Part shown: positions 19,647 to 27,251 of the stretch, in pieces
How positions within the stretch are numbered: position 1 is the stretch's first letter
Layout: the number at the start of each line of letters is the position of its first letter
Source: Streptomyces sp. C10-9-1
Lineage (GTDB): Bacteria; Actinomycetota; Actinomycetes; Streptomycetales; Streptomycetaceae
Assembly (NCBI RefSeq): GCF_024497955.1
Contig: NZ_JANHKP010000002.1
Coordinates: 419,334 to 483,333 of the forward strand
DNA: 64,000 nt
Direction: 5' to 3'
Notes under the pieces: generated by a model
Databases searched by the model: none
Seen by the model: only the letters and a program-made list of their open reading frames with translations
What the model was told of the DNA's origin: nothing
Made by a program: the position numbers and the translations under genes

Positions 19647-19937
19647 TCCCGTCTCCTCCGGGGCGCGGTCGCGGTCTGTGGGGGGCGCGGCCGTGGGGCA
19701 CGGCGTGCGGTGGCGGGATGCTCGGTTTCGCACGAGCTCTCAACTCTGAGTAAACGCTCCGTAATGCAGAGTAAAGAAGTGAACATGCTTTTGAGGGCAA
19801 ATGGGGCAATCAATCACTCGATTCGGTGATTAGTCACTTCATTCCGGCCCGGCCTTCCGGCACCCCTCTTTTCGCGGTGCGAGCGTGGCGATTCCGCCAT
19901 CGATAAGTCGTATCTACATATGAAATGGGGTGGACGG
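19647..19937. other. AT-richer divergent control region
   Basis: This 290-bp gap between two divergent genes is much less GC-rich than its surroundings, most clearly from 19730 to 19925. It contains AATCAC at 19812-19817 facing GTGATT at 19826-19831, and a second partial dyad GTGATTAGTCAC at 19826-19837. A direct repeat CAGAGTAAA-like element is near 19755-19775. These are candidate operator sites; no gene is seen. Confidence 0.4.
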
Positions 19938-21221
19938 ATGCCGGCCGTCACCAAGAGGACCGCTGCCGTCGGCGCCGTCGCCGCGGCCCTGTTCGCCGGC
20001 CTGGTGGGCTGCTCCACCGGGGACGGAGGCCGGAAGGCGGCCGACGGGACCGAACACGGCGCGCCGGCCCAGAAGCAGGGCGTCGGCGCCCCCAAGAGTG
20101 CGATCCGCCTGATCGGCGACGGCTCCACCGCCTTCACCGGCGCTCAGCCGAACCTGCTCCGGCCGCAGCGGCTGAAGCCGGGCGAGACGCCGCCGCAGTT
20201 CGTCGTCTTCTCCTGGGACGGCGCCGGGGAGGACAGTCAGAAGCTGTTCTCCCACTTCCGGGAGGTGGGCAGGAAGTACGACGCCACCATGACGTACTTC
20301 CTCAGCGGCGTGTACCTGCTGCCCGAGGAGAAGCGCTCGCTCTACGAGCCTCCGCAGCACGCGGCCGGGAGCTCGGACATCGGCTTCAACGACGTCGAGG
20401 GCATCCGCGACACCGTGCGCGAACTCCGCGGCGCCTGGCTTGACGGCAACGAGGTCGGCACCCACTTCAACGGCCACTTCTGCGGGGCGAACGGAGGTGT
20501 CGGCACCTGGTCGGTGGACGAGTGGAAGAGCGAGATCGCCCAGGCCAAGTCGTTCGTCAAGAACTGGAAGACCAACGCCGGGCTCTCCTCCGCCGAGCCG
20601 CTCCCGTTCGACTACGACAAGGAGCTGATCGGCGCCCGGACCCCCTGCCTCGAAGGCCAGGACGCGTTCATGCGCGCCGCGTCCCAGCTGGGTTTCCGCT
20701 ATGACACCAGCGGAGTCAACAGCCAGGTCTGGCCGAGCAAGAAGTACGGGCTGTGGGACCTGTCCCTCCAGATGGTCCCCTTCCCCGGCCGCGCCTTCGA
20801 GACGCTGTCGATGGACTACAACTTCATGGTCAACCAGTCCGGGACCACCAAGGGCGACCCCGCCATGCACGCCTACTGGGGAAACCAGATGCGCGACGGG
20901 TTCCTCAAGGCGTTCGACCGCGCCTACGAGGGCAACCGGGCCCCGCTGATCATCGGCAACCACTTCGAGTCGTGGAACGGCGGCACGTACATGACGGCCG
21001 TCGAGGAGACCATCGCCACCGTCTGCGTGAAGCGCGACGTCGAGTGCGTGTCCTTCCGGCAGCTCGTCGACTGGCTCGACGCACAGGACCCGCTCGTCCT
21101 GGAGAAGATGCGGCAGCTGCAGGTGGGCCAGGCTCCCGGGGGCGGCTGGGCCCGTTTCCTGGTGGCTCCTCCTGTCGCCGCCGCACCGCCCGCCGGGGAG
21201 AAGGGCGGGGCCGACCGCTGA
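19938..21221 (+). CDS. Lipoprotein with NodB-like deacetylase fold
   Basis: This 427-residue protein has a lipoprotein signal peptide with lipobox L-V-G-C (Cys25). The mature part looks like a diverged polysaccharide deacetylase: the first metal motif is S-W-D-G at 92-95 instead of T-F-D-D, and the H-x3-H motif is present as G-T-H-F-N-G-H at 174-180. It should be anchored outside the cell and may act on cell-wall or matrix sugars, but the altered first motif leaves catalysis uncertain. I prefer ATG 19938 (GTGG just upstream); ATG 19920 would add six residues. Confidence 0.72.
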   Translation: MPAVTKRTAAVGAVAAALFAGLVGCSTGDGGRKAADGTEHGAPAQKQGVGAPKSAIRLIGDGSTAFTGAQPNLLRPQRLKPGETPPQFVVFSWDGAGEDSQKLFSHFREVGRKYDATMTYFLSGVYLLPEEKRSLYEPPQHAAGSSDIGFNDVEGIRDTVRELRGAWLDGNEVGTHFNGHFCGANGGVGTWSVDEWKSEIAQAKSFVKNWKTNAGLSSAEPLPFDYDKELIGARTPCLEGQDAFMRAASQLGFRYDTSGVNSQVWPSKKYGLWDLSLQMVPFPGRAFETLSMDYNFMVNQSGTTKGDPAMHAYWGNQMRDGFLKAFDRAYEGNRAPLIIGNHFESWNGGTYMTAVEETIATVCVKRDVECVSFRQLVDWLDAQDPLVLEKMRQLQVGQAPGGGWARFLVAPPVAAAPPAGEKGGADR

Positions 21222-21233
21222 GGCCTCCCCGCC

Positions 21234-21265
21234 GGCCGCCCGCGACTCCGTTGGCGCGGGCGGCC
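21234..21265. terminator. Hairpin between convergent genes
   Basis: A perfect 11-bp stem (arms 21234-21244 and 21255-21265, 10-nt loop) lies 12 nt after the lipoprotein stop and 71 nt from the stop of the convergent NTPase gene. Confidence 0.6.
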
Positions 21266-21336
21266 CGCGGGGACGCGGTCTCCCCGGCCGGACGCTGACG
21301 GACGGCCCCGTCCCGGTGCGTGGGGCCCGCGGCGCG

Positions 21337-22323
21337 TCATCCGGGCTGGGGCACCGGCACGTGCTCGCCCAGGACGAAGGCGGGGTCGACCTGGGCGGCC
21401 AGGTCGGCCCCGGTCTTCGCGTTCCCCCAGCTCTCGGCGTTCCTGAGGTGGAAGTGGACCATCTGGCGCGTGTAGCGCTCCGGGTCCCGGCGCGCGTGCG
21501 AGGCGTCGGCCGCCTCCTGCAGGGTCCCGAGCGCCCGCCGGTTGGCGTCCTCCAGCTGGGCGAAGCGAGGGGGCCTGCCCTTCTCCATGGCCCTGACCCA
21601 GTCGGAGTGGGCCATCGTCACCAGCAGGTCCTCGCCGACCTCCTGGCGCAGGAAGTCCACGTCGTCGGGTCCCTGCACCTTGTTGCCGACGACCGCGAGC
21701 GCGACTCCGTAGTCGCGTGCGTAGTCCTTGTACTGCCGGTAGACGGAGACGCCCTTCCGGGTCGGTTCCGCCACCAGGAACGTCATGTCGAAGCGGGTGA
21801 ACATCCCGGACGCGAAGGAGTCCGACCCGGCCGTCATGTCCACCACGACGTACTCGCCGGGGCCGTCGACCAGGTGGTTGAGGCACAGCTCCACCGCACC
21901 GACCTTGGAGTGGTAGCAGGCGACGCCGAGGTCGGACTCGGTGAAGGGGCCCGTGGCCATCAGCCGCACCTCGCCGTCGTCGAGGTGCACGGTGCGGGCG
22001 CACGCGGCGTACACCGGGTTGTCCTCCTGCACGCGCAGCAGGCGGGACCCCTCGCCCGGCGGTGTCGTCTTGATCATCGTCTCCGGTGAGGTGATCCGGG
22101 GGTTGGTGCCCCGCAGGTACTCCTTGATCAGCGGAAGGTGGGCGCCCATGGCCGGGAGCGAGGAGGCCGCGGGCTCGTCGAGCCCCAGCGCGGCGCCGAG
22201 GTGCTGGTTGATGTCGGCGTCGACCGCGACGACCGGGACCGCCCGGGCGGCGAGATGGCGGATGAACAGCGAGGACAGCGTGGTCTTGCCACTGCCGCCC
22301 TTCCCTACGAAAGCGATCTTCAT
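21337..22323 (-). CDS. CooC/MinD-like P-loop NTPase
   Basis: This 328-residue SIMIBI-class NTPase opens with a deviant Walker A GKGGSGKTT at 7-15 and VDADINQHLG shortly after, the arrangement found in CooC nickel-insertase and related ParA/MinD proteins. The middle holds VVVDMTAGSDSF. The CooC CxC metal motif is not obvious, so a metal role is not supported. The start is placed at ATG 22323; the -10 TACGCT at 22332-22337 ends 8 nt before it (leaderless), and GTG 22329 is an alternative. It is divergent from the Fic-like gene with 102 bp between the starts. Confidence 0.75.
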   Translation of the reverse strand: MKIAFVGKGGSGKTTLSSLFIRHLAARAVPVVAVDADINQHLGAALGLDEPAASSLPAMGAHLPLIKEYLRGTNPRITSPETMIKTTPPGEGSRLLRVQEDNPVYAACARTVHLDDGEVRLMATGPFTESDLGVACYHSKVGAVELCLNHLVDGPGEYVVVDMTAGSDSFASGMFTRFDMTFLVAEPTRKGVSVYRQYKDYARDYGVALAVVGNKVQGPDDVDFLRQEVGEDLLVTMAHSDWVRAMEKGRPPRFAQLEDANRRALGTLQEAADASHARRDPERYTRQMVHFHLRNAESWGNAKTGADLAAQVDPAFVLGEHVPVPQPG

Positions 22324-22331
22324 GTTCACCT

Positions 22332-22337
22332 AGCGTA
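22332..22337 (-). promoter_or_regulatory. -10 hexamer TACGCT for the NTPase gene
   Basis: TACGCT on the minus strand ends 8 nt before ATG 22323. The AGGTG between them is too close to the ATG to be a normal Shine-Dalgarno. Confidence 0.4.
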
Positions 22338-22411
22338 GCCGCACGGGTGCACCGGGTTGCCCCGGTGAGTGAAGAAGACCACTCCAACGTGGGGCCCGGG
22401 TGCCGGGCGCG

Positions 22412-22417
22412 TAGCCT
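22412..22417 (+). promoter_or_regulatory. -10 hexamer TAGCCT for the Fic-like gene
   Basis: TAGCCT ends 8 nt before ATG 22426 and there is no ribosome-binding site. It is divergent from the NTPase promoter about 75 bp away. Confidence 0.45.
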
Positions 22418-22425
22418 CGCTGCTT

Positions 22426-23256
22426 ATGAGTACCAACGCCTCGGCGGGCGACCCGCTCGCCGCCCTCGCCGCCCTCCCGGGCGTCGCCGACTCCGTGGGC
22501 TCCGTCCGCAAGGCCGTCGACCGGGTCTACGGGCACCGCATCATGCGTCGCCGCAGTGTCGAGATCACCTCGGAGGCGGCCCTTCGGGGGGCCCGCGCCT
22601 CCGCCGCGCTCTCCGGGGCGGACTGGGCCCTGGAAGAGGTGCGCAGGCGGACGGACTTCGGCGGCGAGGGAGAGGCGCGTACCGTCGGCGCCGCGCTGCG
22701 CCTGGGCGCCGAGGCGGGTCAGCTGCTCTCCGTCTGGCGGCAGTCGCCGCTGCGCGTGCTGGCGCGGCTCCACCTCGTCGCGGCGGGCGGCTTCGAGGAC
22801 TCGGGCGCCGTGGGGCGTCCGCGCCTGGCGGGCGAGGAGGTCGACGAGCCGCTCGTCGAGGCGTCGCTGCCCACCGCCGTCGAGGTGGCCGGCCGGCTGG
22901 AGGGCCTGGCCGGCCTCGTGGTGGCGGACACCGCGGCACCCGCCCTGGTGTCGGCCGCGGTGGTGCACGGCGAGCTGCTCGCGCTGCGGCCCTTCACCTC
23001 CTGCAACGGCCTGATCGCGCGGGCCGCGGAGCGGATCGTCCTCGTCGGCAGCGGTCTCGACCCCAAGGCGGTCTGCTCGGCCGAGGTCGGCCACGCCGAG
23101 CAGGGGCGGGCGGCGTACGTGGCCGCCTTCGCGGGGTACCTCTCGGGCACGCCCGAGGGGATGGCCGCCTGGATCGCCCACTGCGGGCGGTCCGTGGAAC
23201 TCGGCGTCAGGGAGTCGACGGCGGTCTGCGAGGCGCTTCAGCGCGGCGCCGCCTGA
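22426..23256 (+). CDS. Fic/DOC-like protein with degenerate active site
   Basis: This 276-residue mostly helical protein resembles the Fic fold. A helix ASAALSGADW (about 58-67) sits where Fic proteins have the inhibitory S-x-x-x-E-G helix, and a loop R-P-F-T-S-C-N-G-L-I-A-R at 188-199 aligns with the Fic motif H-P-F-x-x-G-N-G-R-x-x-R. The catalytic His is replaced by Arg188 and the first motif Arg by Leu196, so AMP transfer is unlikely. Such proteins are often annotated as oxidoreductase in Streptomyces, for which I see no support. A hairpin terminator follows. Confidence 0.6.
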   Translation: MSTNASAGDPLAALAALPGVADSVGSVRKAVDRVYGHRIMRRRSVEITSEAALRGARASAALSGADWALEEVRRRTDFGGEGEARTVGAALRLGAEAGQLLSVWRQSPLRVLARLHLVAAGGFEDSGAVGRPRLAGEEVDEPLVEASLPTAVEVAGRLEGLAGLVVADTAAPALVSAAVVHGELLALRPFTSCNGLIARAAERIVLVGSGLDPKAVCSAEVGHAEQGRAAYVAAFAGYLSGTPEGMAAWIAHCGRSVELGVRESTAVCEALQRGAA

Positions 23257-23339
23257 CCCCGTCCCGTCGTCCCGCGGCCCCGGCCGGAGGGGCGTGTGCG
23301 CGACGGGGTCGGGGCGCGGAACGGGTGCCGAAAAGGGTT

Positions 23340-23366
23340 GCGGCGGTACCTCTTCGGTACCGCCGC
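23340..23366 (+). terminator. Terminator after the Fic-like gene
   Basis: A perfect 11-bp stem (arms 23340-23350 and 23356-23366, loop TCTTC). The remainder of the gap to 23672 is relatively AT-rich, includes TTGACT at 23562-23567, and has no gene I can support. Confidence 0.65.
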
Positions 23367-23672
23367 TGGCATGTCCGCCCAGTTACCAAGCGTCCTCGAA
23401 ATATTGCCCATCAGGTCGGGTTCTTTGCCCGTCCCTGGTGCGGCTGGCCCGTAATCGACGGGTCGACGTCGCGTGGGTGCTCGACTTCCATGCTTCGGTC
23501 CGTGGGGCCTTGTCTGCGTTGAAGATGATCCTTTCGGACGTCCTCGGTCTCGCGGGCCGTTGACTCCTTTGTACTCCTGCGGGCGTCGGAGCGAAAGCCC
23601 TGCCTGCACTTCTTTACCTTCCACCCCGATACGGGACGAAAGGGGCGGGTCGAAGGTGTCCGCCGCGGGCGT

Positions 23673-24503
23673 TCACAGGGTCGCGGCCCGGGCCGCCCCG
23701 CGCCGGCGGCTGGCGTACCAGACGAGGCCCGCCGTGGCCGCTGCCGCCCCCACCGCGGCGGCGACCAGCGCCGGTCGCGTGGGCATCGACAGGGCGGGCA
23801 ACCGCTGCTTCAGGCGCACCGGGCGGTTGAAGACCAGGACCGGCCAGCCGCGCTGCGCGGCCTCCCGCCGGAGCGCCCGGTCCGGGTTGACGGCGTGGGG
23901 GTGGCCCACGGACGAGAGCATCGGCACGTCCGTCGCGGAGTCGCTGTAGGCGTAGCAGCGCGACAGGTCGTACCCCTCGGAGGCGGCGAGTTCCCGCACC
24001 GCCTCGGCCTTCGTCGGGCCGTAGGCGTAGTACGCGATCTCGCCCGTGTAGCAGCCGTCGTCGCCGACCACCATCCGGGTGGCGACGACCCGGTCCGCGC
24101 CCAGCATGTCGCCGATGGGCTCGACCACCTCGGCGCCCGAGGTGGAGACGATGACCACGTCCCGGCCCGCGGTGTGGTGCTCCTCGATCAGCGAGGCGGC
24201 CTCGTCGTAGATGATCGGGTCGATCAGGTCGTGCAGCGTCTCGGCGACGATCTCCTTGACCTGCTGGACGTTCCAGCCCTTGCAGAGCGCCGAGAGGTAC
24301 TCCCGCATGCGCTCCATCTGGTCGTGGTCGGCGCCGCCGGCCAGAAAGACGAACTGCGTATAGGCGGTGCGCAGGGCGGCGCGGCGGCTGATCAGCCCGC
24401 CCTGGTAGAAGGACTTGCTGAAGGTCAGCGTCGACGACTTCGCAATGACCGTCTTGTCCAGGTCGAAGAACGCGGCAGTACGCGGCAAGGAGTGGTTTTC
24501 CAC
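23673..24503 (-). CDS. HAD-IB family phosphatase
   Basis: This 276-residue protein has the HAD nucleophile motif FFDLDKT (Asp14, Asp16), the motif II region VVIVSTSGAE, Lys in GPTKAEAV and the acidic motif CYAYSDSATDVPML, matching the SerB-like HAD-IB subgroup. A C-terminal hydrophobic helix (about 250-270) followed by Arg residues may anchor it to the membrane. The substrate is unknown. GTG 24503 follows the -10 TATGCT by 6 nt, so the mRNA is probably leaderless; ATG 24527 is possible. It is divergent from ssd as in mycobacteria (Rv3661 next to Rv3660c). Confidence 0.83.
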   Translation of the reverse strand: MENHSLPRTAAFFDLDKTVIAKSSTLTFSKSFYQGGLISRRAALRTAYTQFVFLAGGADHDQMERMREYLSALCKGWNVQQVKEIVAETLHDLIDPIIYDEAASLIEEHHTAGRDVVIVSTSGAEVVEPIGDMLGADRVVATRMVVGDDGCYTGEIAYYAYGPTKAEAVRELAASEGYDLSRCYAYSDSATDVPMLSSVGHPHAVNPDRALRREAAQRGWPVLVFNRPVRLKQRLPALSMPTRPALVAAAVGAAAATAGLVWYASRRRGAARAATL

Positions 24504-24509
24504 GGGCAG

Positions 24510-24515
24510 AGCATA
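24510..24515 (-). promoter_or_regulatory. -10 hexamer TATGCT, leaderless HAD gene
   Basis: TATGCT on the minus strand ends 6 nt before GTG 24503. A plus-strand -10 lies only 18 bp away (24534-24539), so the two promoters overlap back to back. Confidence 0.5.
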
Positions 24516-24533
24516 TGCGCCCGCCATTCGGCG

Positions 24534-24539
24534 TACGCT
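24534..24539 (+). promoter_or_regulatory. -10 hexamer TACGCT before a small ORF
   Basis: TACGCT ends 7 nt before GTG 24547. With the minus-strand TATGCT at 24510-24515 it forms a compact divergent promoter pair. Confidence 0.4.
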
Positions 24540-24546
24540 GTGGCGC

Positions 24547-24612
24547 GTGGGTTTGCCTGAGAAGGCTCTCGGGTACACCATGGAAGTCACGGATCGTTCG
24601 CGACCGTGCTAA
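24547..24612 (+). CDS. Possible 21-residue leaderless small ORF
   Basis: GTG 24547 opens a 21-codon frame reading MGLPEKALGYTMEVTDRSRP plus Cys and ending in TAA, a rare stop in this genome. It begins 7 nt after a -10 hexamer, as the leaderless genes here do. Two stem-loops follow directly (24614-24683). It could be a leader peptide, a small protein, or only the first part of a small RNA. I do not recognise the peptide. Confidence 0.35.
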   Translation: MGLPEKALGYTMEVTDRSRPC

Positions 24613-24613
24613 C

Positions 24614-24683
24614 CCGGTCCGGCTCCTCCCCCCCCGAGCCGGCCGGAAAGACGACCCCCGCTCTCCCCCCCGGCGGGGGTCGT
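24614..24683 (+). terminator. Two tandem hairpins after the small ORF
   Basis: The first stem pairs 24614-24625 with 24636-24646 (CCGGCTC against GAGCCGG, extended by CCGG) around a C-rich loop. The second is a perfect 11-bp stem (24651-24661 and 24673-24683). Together they look like an antiterminator/terminator pair or the 3' end of a small RNA upstream of ssd. Confidence 0.45.
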
Positions 24684-24850
24684 CGCATGTCCAGGGCGGT
24701 TTCGCCCACTCTTCCCCGGATGTCCACCATCCGTTCGCCGTTGTGGCCGCGCTCGTCGGCCCGGAGTGATCCGTCCCGGATTCGTCACTGAGGGTAGTTG
24801 TCGGGCTGCGTTCCGGCGCGCCTGGCTGCTCGCCGGTATGGGCGACCGGG

Positions 24851-24898
24851 TTATTCACACCTGGCCGGTTGTCCACAGTTTTTCACCAAGATCCACAC
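24851..24898. promoter_or_regulatory. Cluster of DnaA-box-like sequences
   Basis: TTATTCACA (24851-24859) and TTGTCCACA (24869-24877) lie 18 bp apart start to start. TTGTCCACA is the consensus Streptomyces DnaA box. Two weaker matches follow (TTTTTCACC near 24880 and AGATCCACA near 24890). They lie 105-150 nt upstream of ssd. Confidence 0.55.
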
Positions 24899-25002
24899 GA
24901 TTTCCGGGAGCACTCCACCGTGATTCCAGCCGCGAACTTCGCGGACCGGGGAATCACGCGCGTCGCGCCGTACCGGGCGCATGCGCAGGAGAGAGGTGGA
25001 CC

Positions 25003-26106
25003 GTGGTCGCAGCCAATGCAGCGCAGCACAGCCCGGCGGGCGAGCACCGCCGCGAGGGCCCCCTGATCGTCACCGAGGACGTGGACCTGCTGGACGACCT
25101 GCTGCGCCTGTGCGCCGCCGCCGGTGCGGAGCCGGCCGTCCACCACACCGTTCCCGAACGGCGCGGCATCTGGGAGGCGGCCCCGCTGATCCTCGTCGGA
25201 GGGGATGCGGCGGACCGCTGCCGCGGCGTGCCCCGGCGCGGCGGGGTGCTGCTCGTCGGCAGGGACCAGGACGACCCCGACGTGTGGCGGCAGGCGGTCC
25301 GGATCGGCGCCGACGGGGTGCTGTGCCTGCCCGAGTCCGAGAACTGGCTCGTCGACCGGATCGCGGACGTGTCCGAGGGGGTCGGGCGGCCCGCGCTGAC
25401 GGTCGGGGTGATCGGCGGCCGGGGCGGCGCGGGGGCCTCCACCCTCGCCTGCGCGCTCGCGGTCACCGCGGCCCGCGAGGGCAGGCGCACCATGCTCGTC
25501 GACGGGGACCCGCTCGGCGGGGGGCTGGACGTCCTGCTCGGCGGTGAGCAGGCACAGGGCCGCCGCTGGCCCGACTTCGCCGCCTCGAAGGGCCGCGTCG
25601 GGGGCGGGGCCCTCGAGGAGTCGCTCCCCAGGCTCCACGCGCTGCGCGTGCTCAGCTGGGACAGGGGCGACCTCGTGGCGGTGCCCGCCGAGGCCATGCG
25701 CTCGGTGCTCTCGGCCGCCCGGCGGAGGGGCGGTGTGGTCGTCGTGGACCTCCCCCGCCGGGTCGACGAGGGGGTGGCCGAGGCGCTCGCCCAACTCGAC
25801 CTCGGCCTCCTGGTGGTCCCGGGAGAGCTGCGCGCCGTCGCGGCGTCCCAGCGTGTCGCGTCCACCATCGGCATGGTCCTCTCGGACCTCCGGGTCGTCG
25901 CCCGCGGCCCGTACGCCCCCGGGCTCGACGAACGCCGGGTGGCGGACGCGCTCGGTCTCCCGCTCGCCGGGGACCTGCCAGCGGACCCGGGTCTGCCCGC
26001 CGCCCTGCACGACGGCAGACCCCCCGGCGCCGGAACCCGAGGACCTCTCGCCCGCTTCTGCACGGCCTTCTGGGGCAGCGCGCTCACCGCGGAGGCGACG
26101 GCATGA
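25003..26106 (+). CDS. ssd: Septum-site-determining protein Ssd (CpaE-like)
   Basis: This 367-residue protein has an N-terminal receiver-like domain (about 20-120) and a MinD/CpaE-type ATPase domain beginning VGVIGGRGGAGASTL. The Walker A lysines are absent (R-G-G-A-G-A-S-T), as in CpaE proteins and mycobacterial Ssd, so ATP hydrolysis may be weak or lost. Ssd influences septum placement, and the same gene heads the tad pilus locus in actinobacteria. GTG 25003 has GAGG 6 nt upstream. Its stop overlaps the tadA start by 4 nt. Upstream DnaA boxes may tie expression to replication. Confidence 0.87.
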   Translation: MVAANAAQHSPAGEHRREGPLIVTEDVDLLDDLLRLCAAAGAEPAVHHTVPERRGIWEAAPLILVGGDAADRCRGVPRRGGVLLVGRDQDDPDVWRQAVRIGADGVLCLPESENWLVDRIADVSEGVGRPALTVGVIGGRGGAGASTLACALAVTAAREGRRTMLVDGDPLGGGLDVLLGGEQAQGRRWPDFAASKGRVGGGALEESLPRLHALRVLSWDRGDLVAVPAEAMRSVLSAARRRGGVVVVDLPRRVDEGVAEALAQLDLGLLVVPGELRAVAASQRVASTIGMVLSDLRVVARGPYAPGLDERRVADALGLPLAGDLPADPGLPAALHDGRPPGAGTRGPLARFCTAFWGSALTAEATA

Positions 26107-27251
26107 GCGCCGCACTGCTGGAAGCCGTCCGCCAGAGACTCGCCGAAAGCGGGGCCGAACCCACTCCCGCCGGGGTGGCGGCCGCCCTGCGGGCCCAGGG
26201 ACGCCTCCTGGGTGACGCCGAGGTGCTCGGCGTCACCGCCCAGCTGCGCGGTGAGCTGGTGGGCACCGGGCCGCTGGAGCCCCTCCTCGCGGATGCCGAG
26301 GTCACCGACGTCCTGGTCTCCGCTCCCGACCGGGTGTGGGTCGACCGGGGCGGGGGTCTGGAGCTCACCGGCGTCACCTTCGCCGACGCCGCCTCCGTAC
26401 GGCGCCTGGCGCAGCGGCTGGCCGCCGTCGCCGAACGCCGACTCGACGACGCCCATCCCTGGGTCGACGCCCGCCTCCCCGACGGGACCCGCATCCACGC
26501 CGTGATCCCGCCGGTGGCCGTCGGCTCCACCTGCCTCTCCCTGCGTGTGGCCCGCCACCGGGCCTTCTCTCTCCGGGAGTTCGTCGAGGCCGGAACCCTC
26601 CCGCCCGGAGGGGACCGCGTGCTGCGCGCCCTCATGGCCGCCCGCCTGTCGTTCCTCATCAGCGGCGGCACCGGCTCCGGAAAGACCACCCTGCTCAGCA
26701 GCCTCCTCGGCCTCGTCGGCCACGGGGAGCGGATCGTGCTCGCCGAGGACTCGGCCGAGCTGCGCCCGGACCACCCGCACGTGGTGCGCCTGGAGTCGCG
26801 GCCCCCCAACCAGGAGGGCGCGGGGCGGGTGACCCTGCAGGACCTCGTGCGGCAGGCCCTGCGGATGCGCCCGGACCGGCTGGTCGTGGGGGAGGTGCGC
26901 GGCCGGGAGGTGACCGAGCTGCTGGCCGCCCTGAACACCGGTCACGAGGGGGGTTGCGGCACCGTCCACGCCAACGCCGCCGCCGACGTCCCTGCCAGGC
27001 TGGAGGCACTCGGCACTGCCGCGGGCCTGGACCGGGCCGCCCTGCACAGCCAGGTGGCCGCCGCCCTGTCGGTGGTCATCCACCTCGCACGCGACCGGCA
27101 GGGCAGGCGACGGCTGGCCGAACTGCACGTCCTGGAAAGGGACTCCGCCGGGCTCGTCGTCACGGTGCCCGCGCTGCGCTGGGGAGCGGACGGGTTCACC
27201 CGGGAGGCGGGCTGGCCGCGACTGCTGCACCTGACGGGGGAGGAGTCGTGA
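26103..27251 (+). CDS. tadA: TadA/CpaF secretion ATPase
   Basis: This 382-residue type II/IV secretion ATPase has an N-terminal helical region, Walker A GGTGSGKTTLL at about 186-196, LAEDSAELRP, Walker B-like RMRPDRLVVGEVRG and the His box TGHEGGCGTVHAN. It should power assembly of a Flp/Tad pilus or a related secretion pathway. ATG 26103 overlaps ssd (ATGA), and its own stop overlaps the tadB start, so four genes form a tightly coupled unit. Confidence 0.93.
   Translation: MSAALLEAVRQRLAESGAEPTPAGVAAALRAQGRLLGDAEVLGVTAQLRGELVGTGPLEPLLADAEVTDVLVSAPDRVWVDRGGGLELTGVTFADAASVRRLAQRLAAVAERRLDDAHPWVDARLPDGTRIHAVIPPVAVGSTCLSLRVARHRAFSLREFVEAGTLPPGGDRVLRALMAARLSFLISGGTGSGKTTLLSSLLGLVGHGERIVLAEDSAELRPDHPHVVRLESRPPNQEGAGRVTLQDLVRQALRMRPDRLVVGEVRGREVTELLAALNTGHEGGCGTVHANAAADVPARLEALGTAAGLDRAALHSQVAAALSVVIHLARDRQGRRRLAELHVLERDSAGLVVTVPALRWGADGFTREAGWPRLLHLTGEES

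Noticed and set aside
23238..23624. 128-codon minus-strand ORF in the gap after the Fic-like gene
   Set aside because: The translation is low-complexity, overlaps the end of the Fic-like gene and has no ribosome-binding site or family resemblance.
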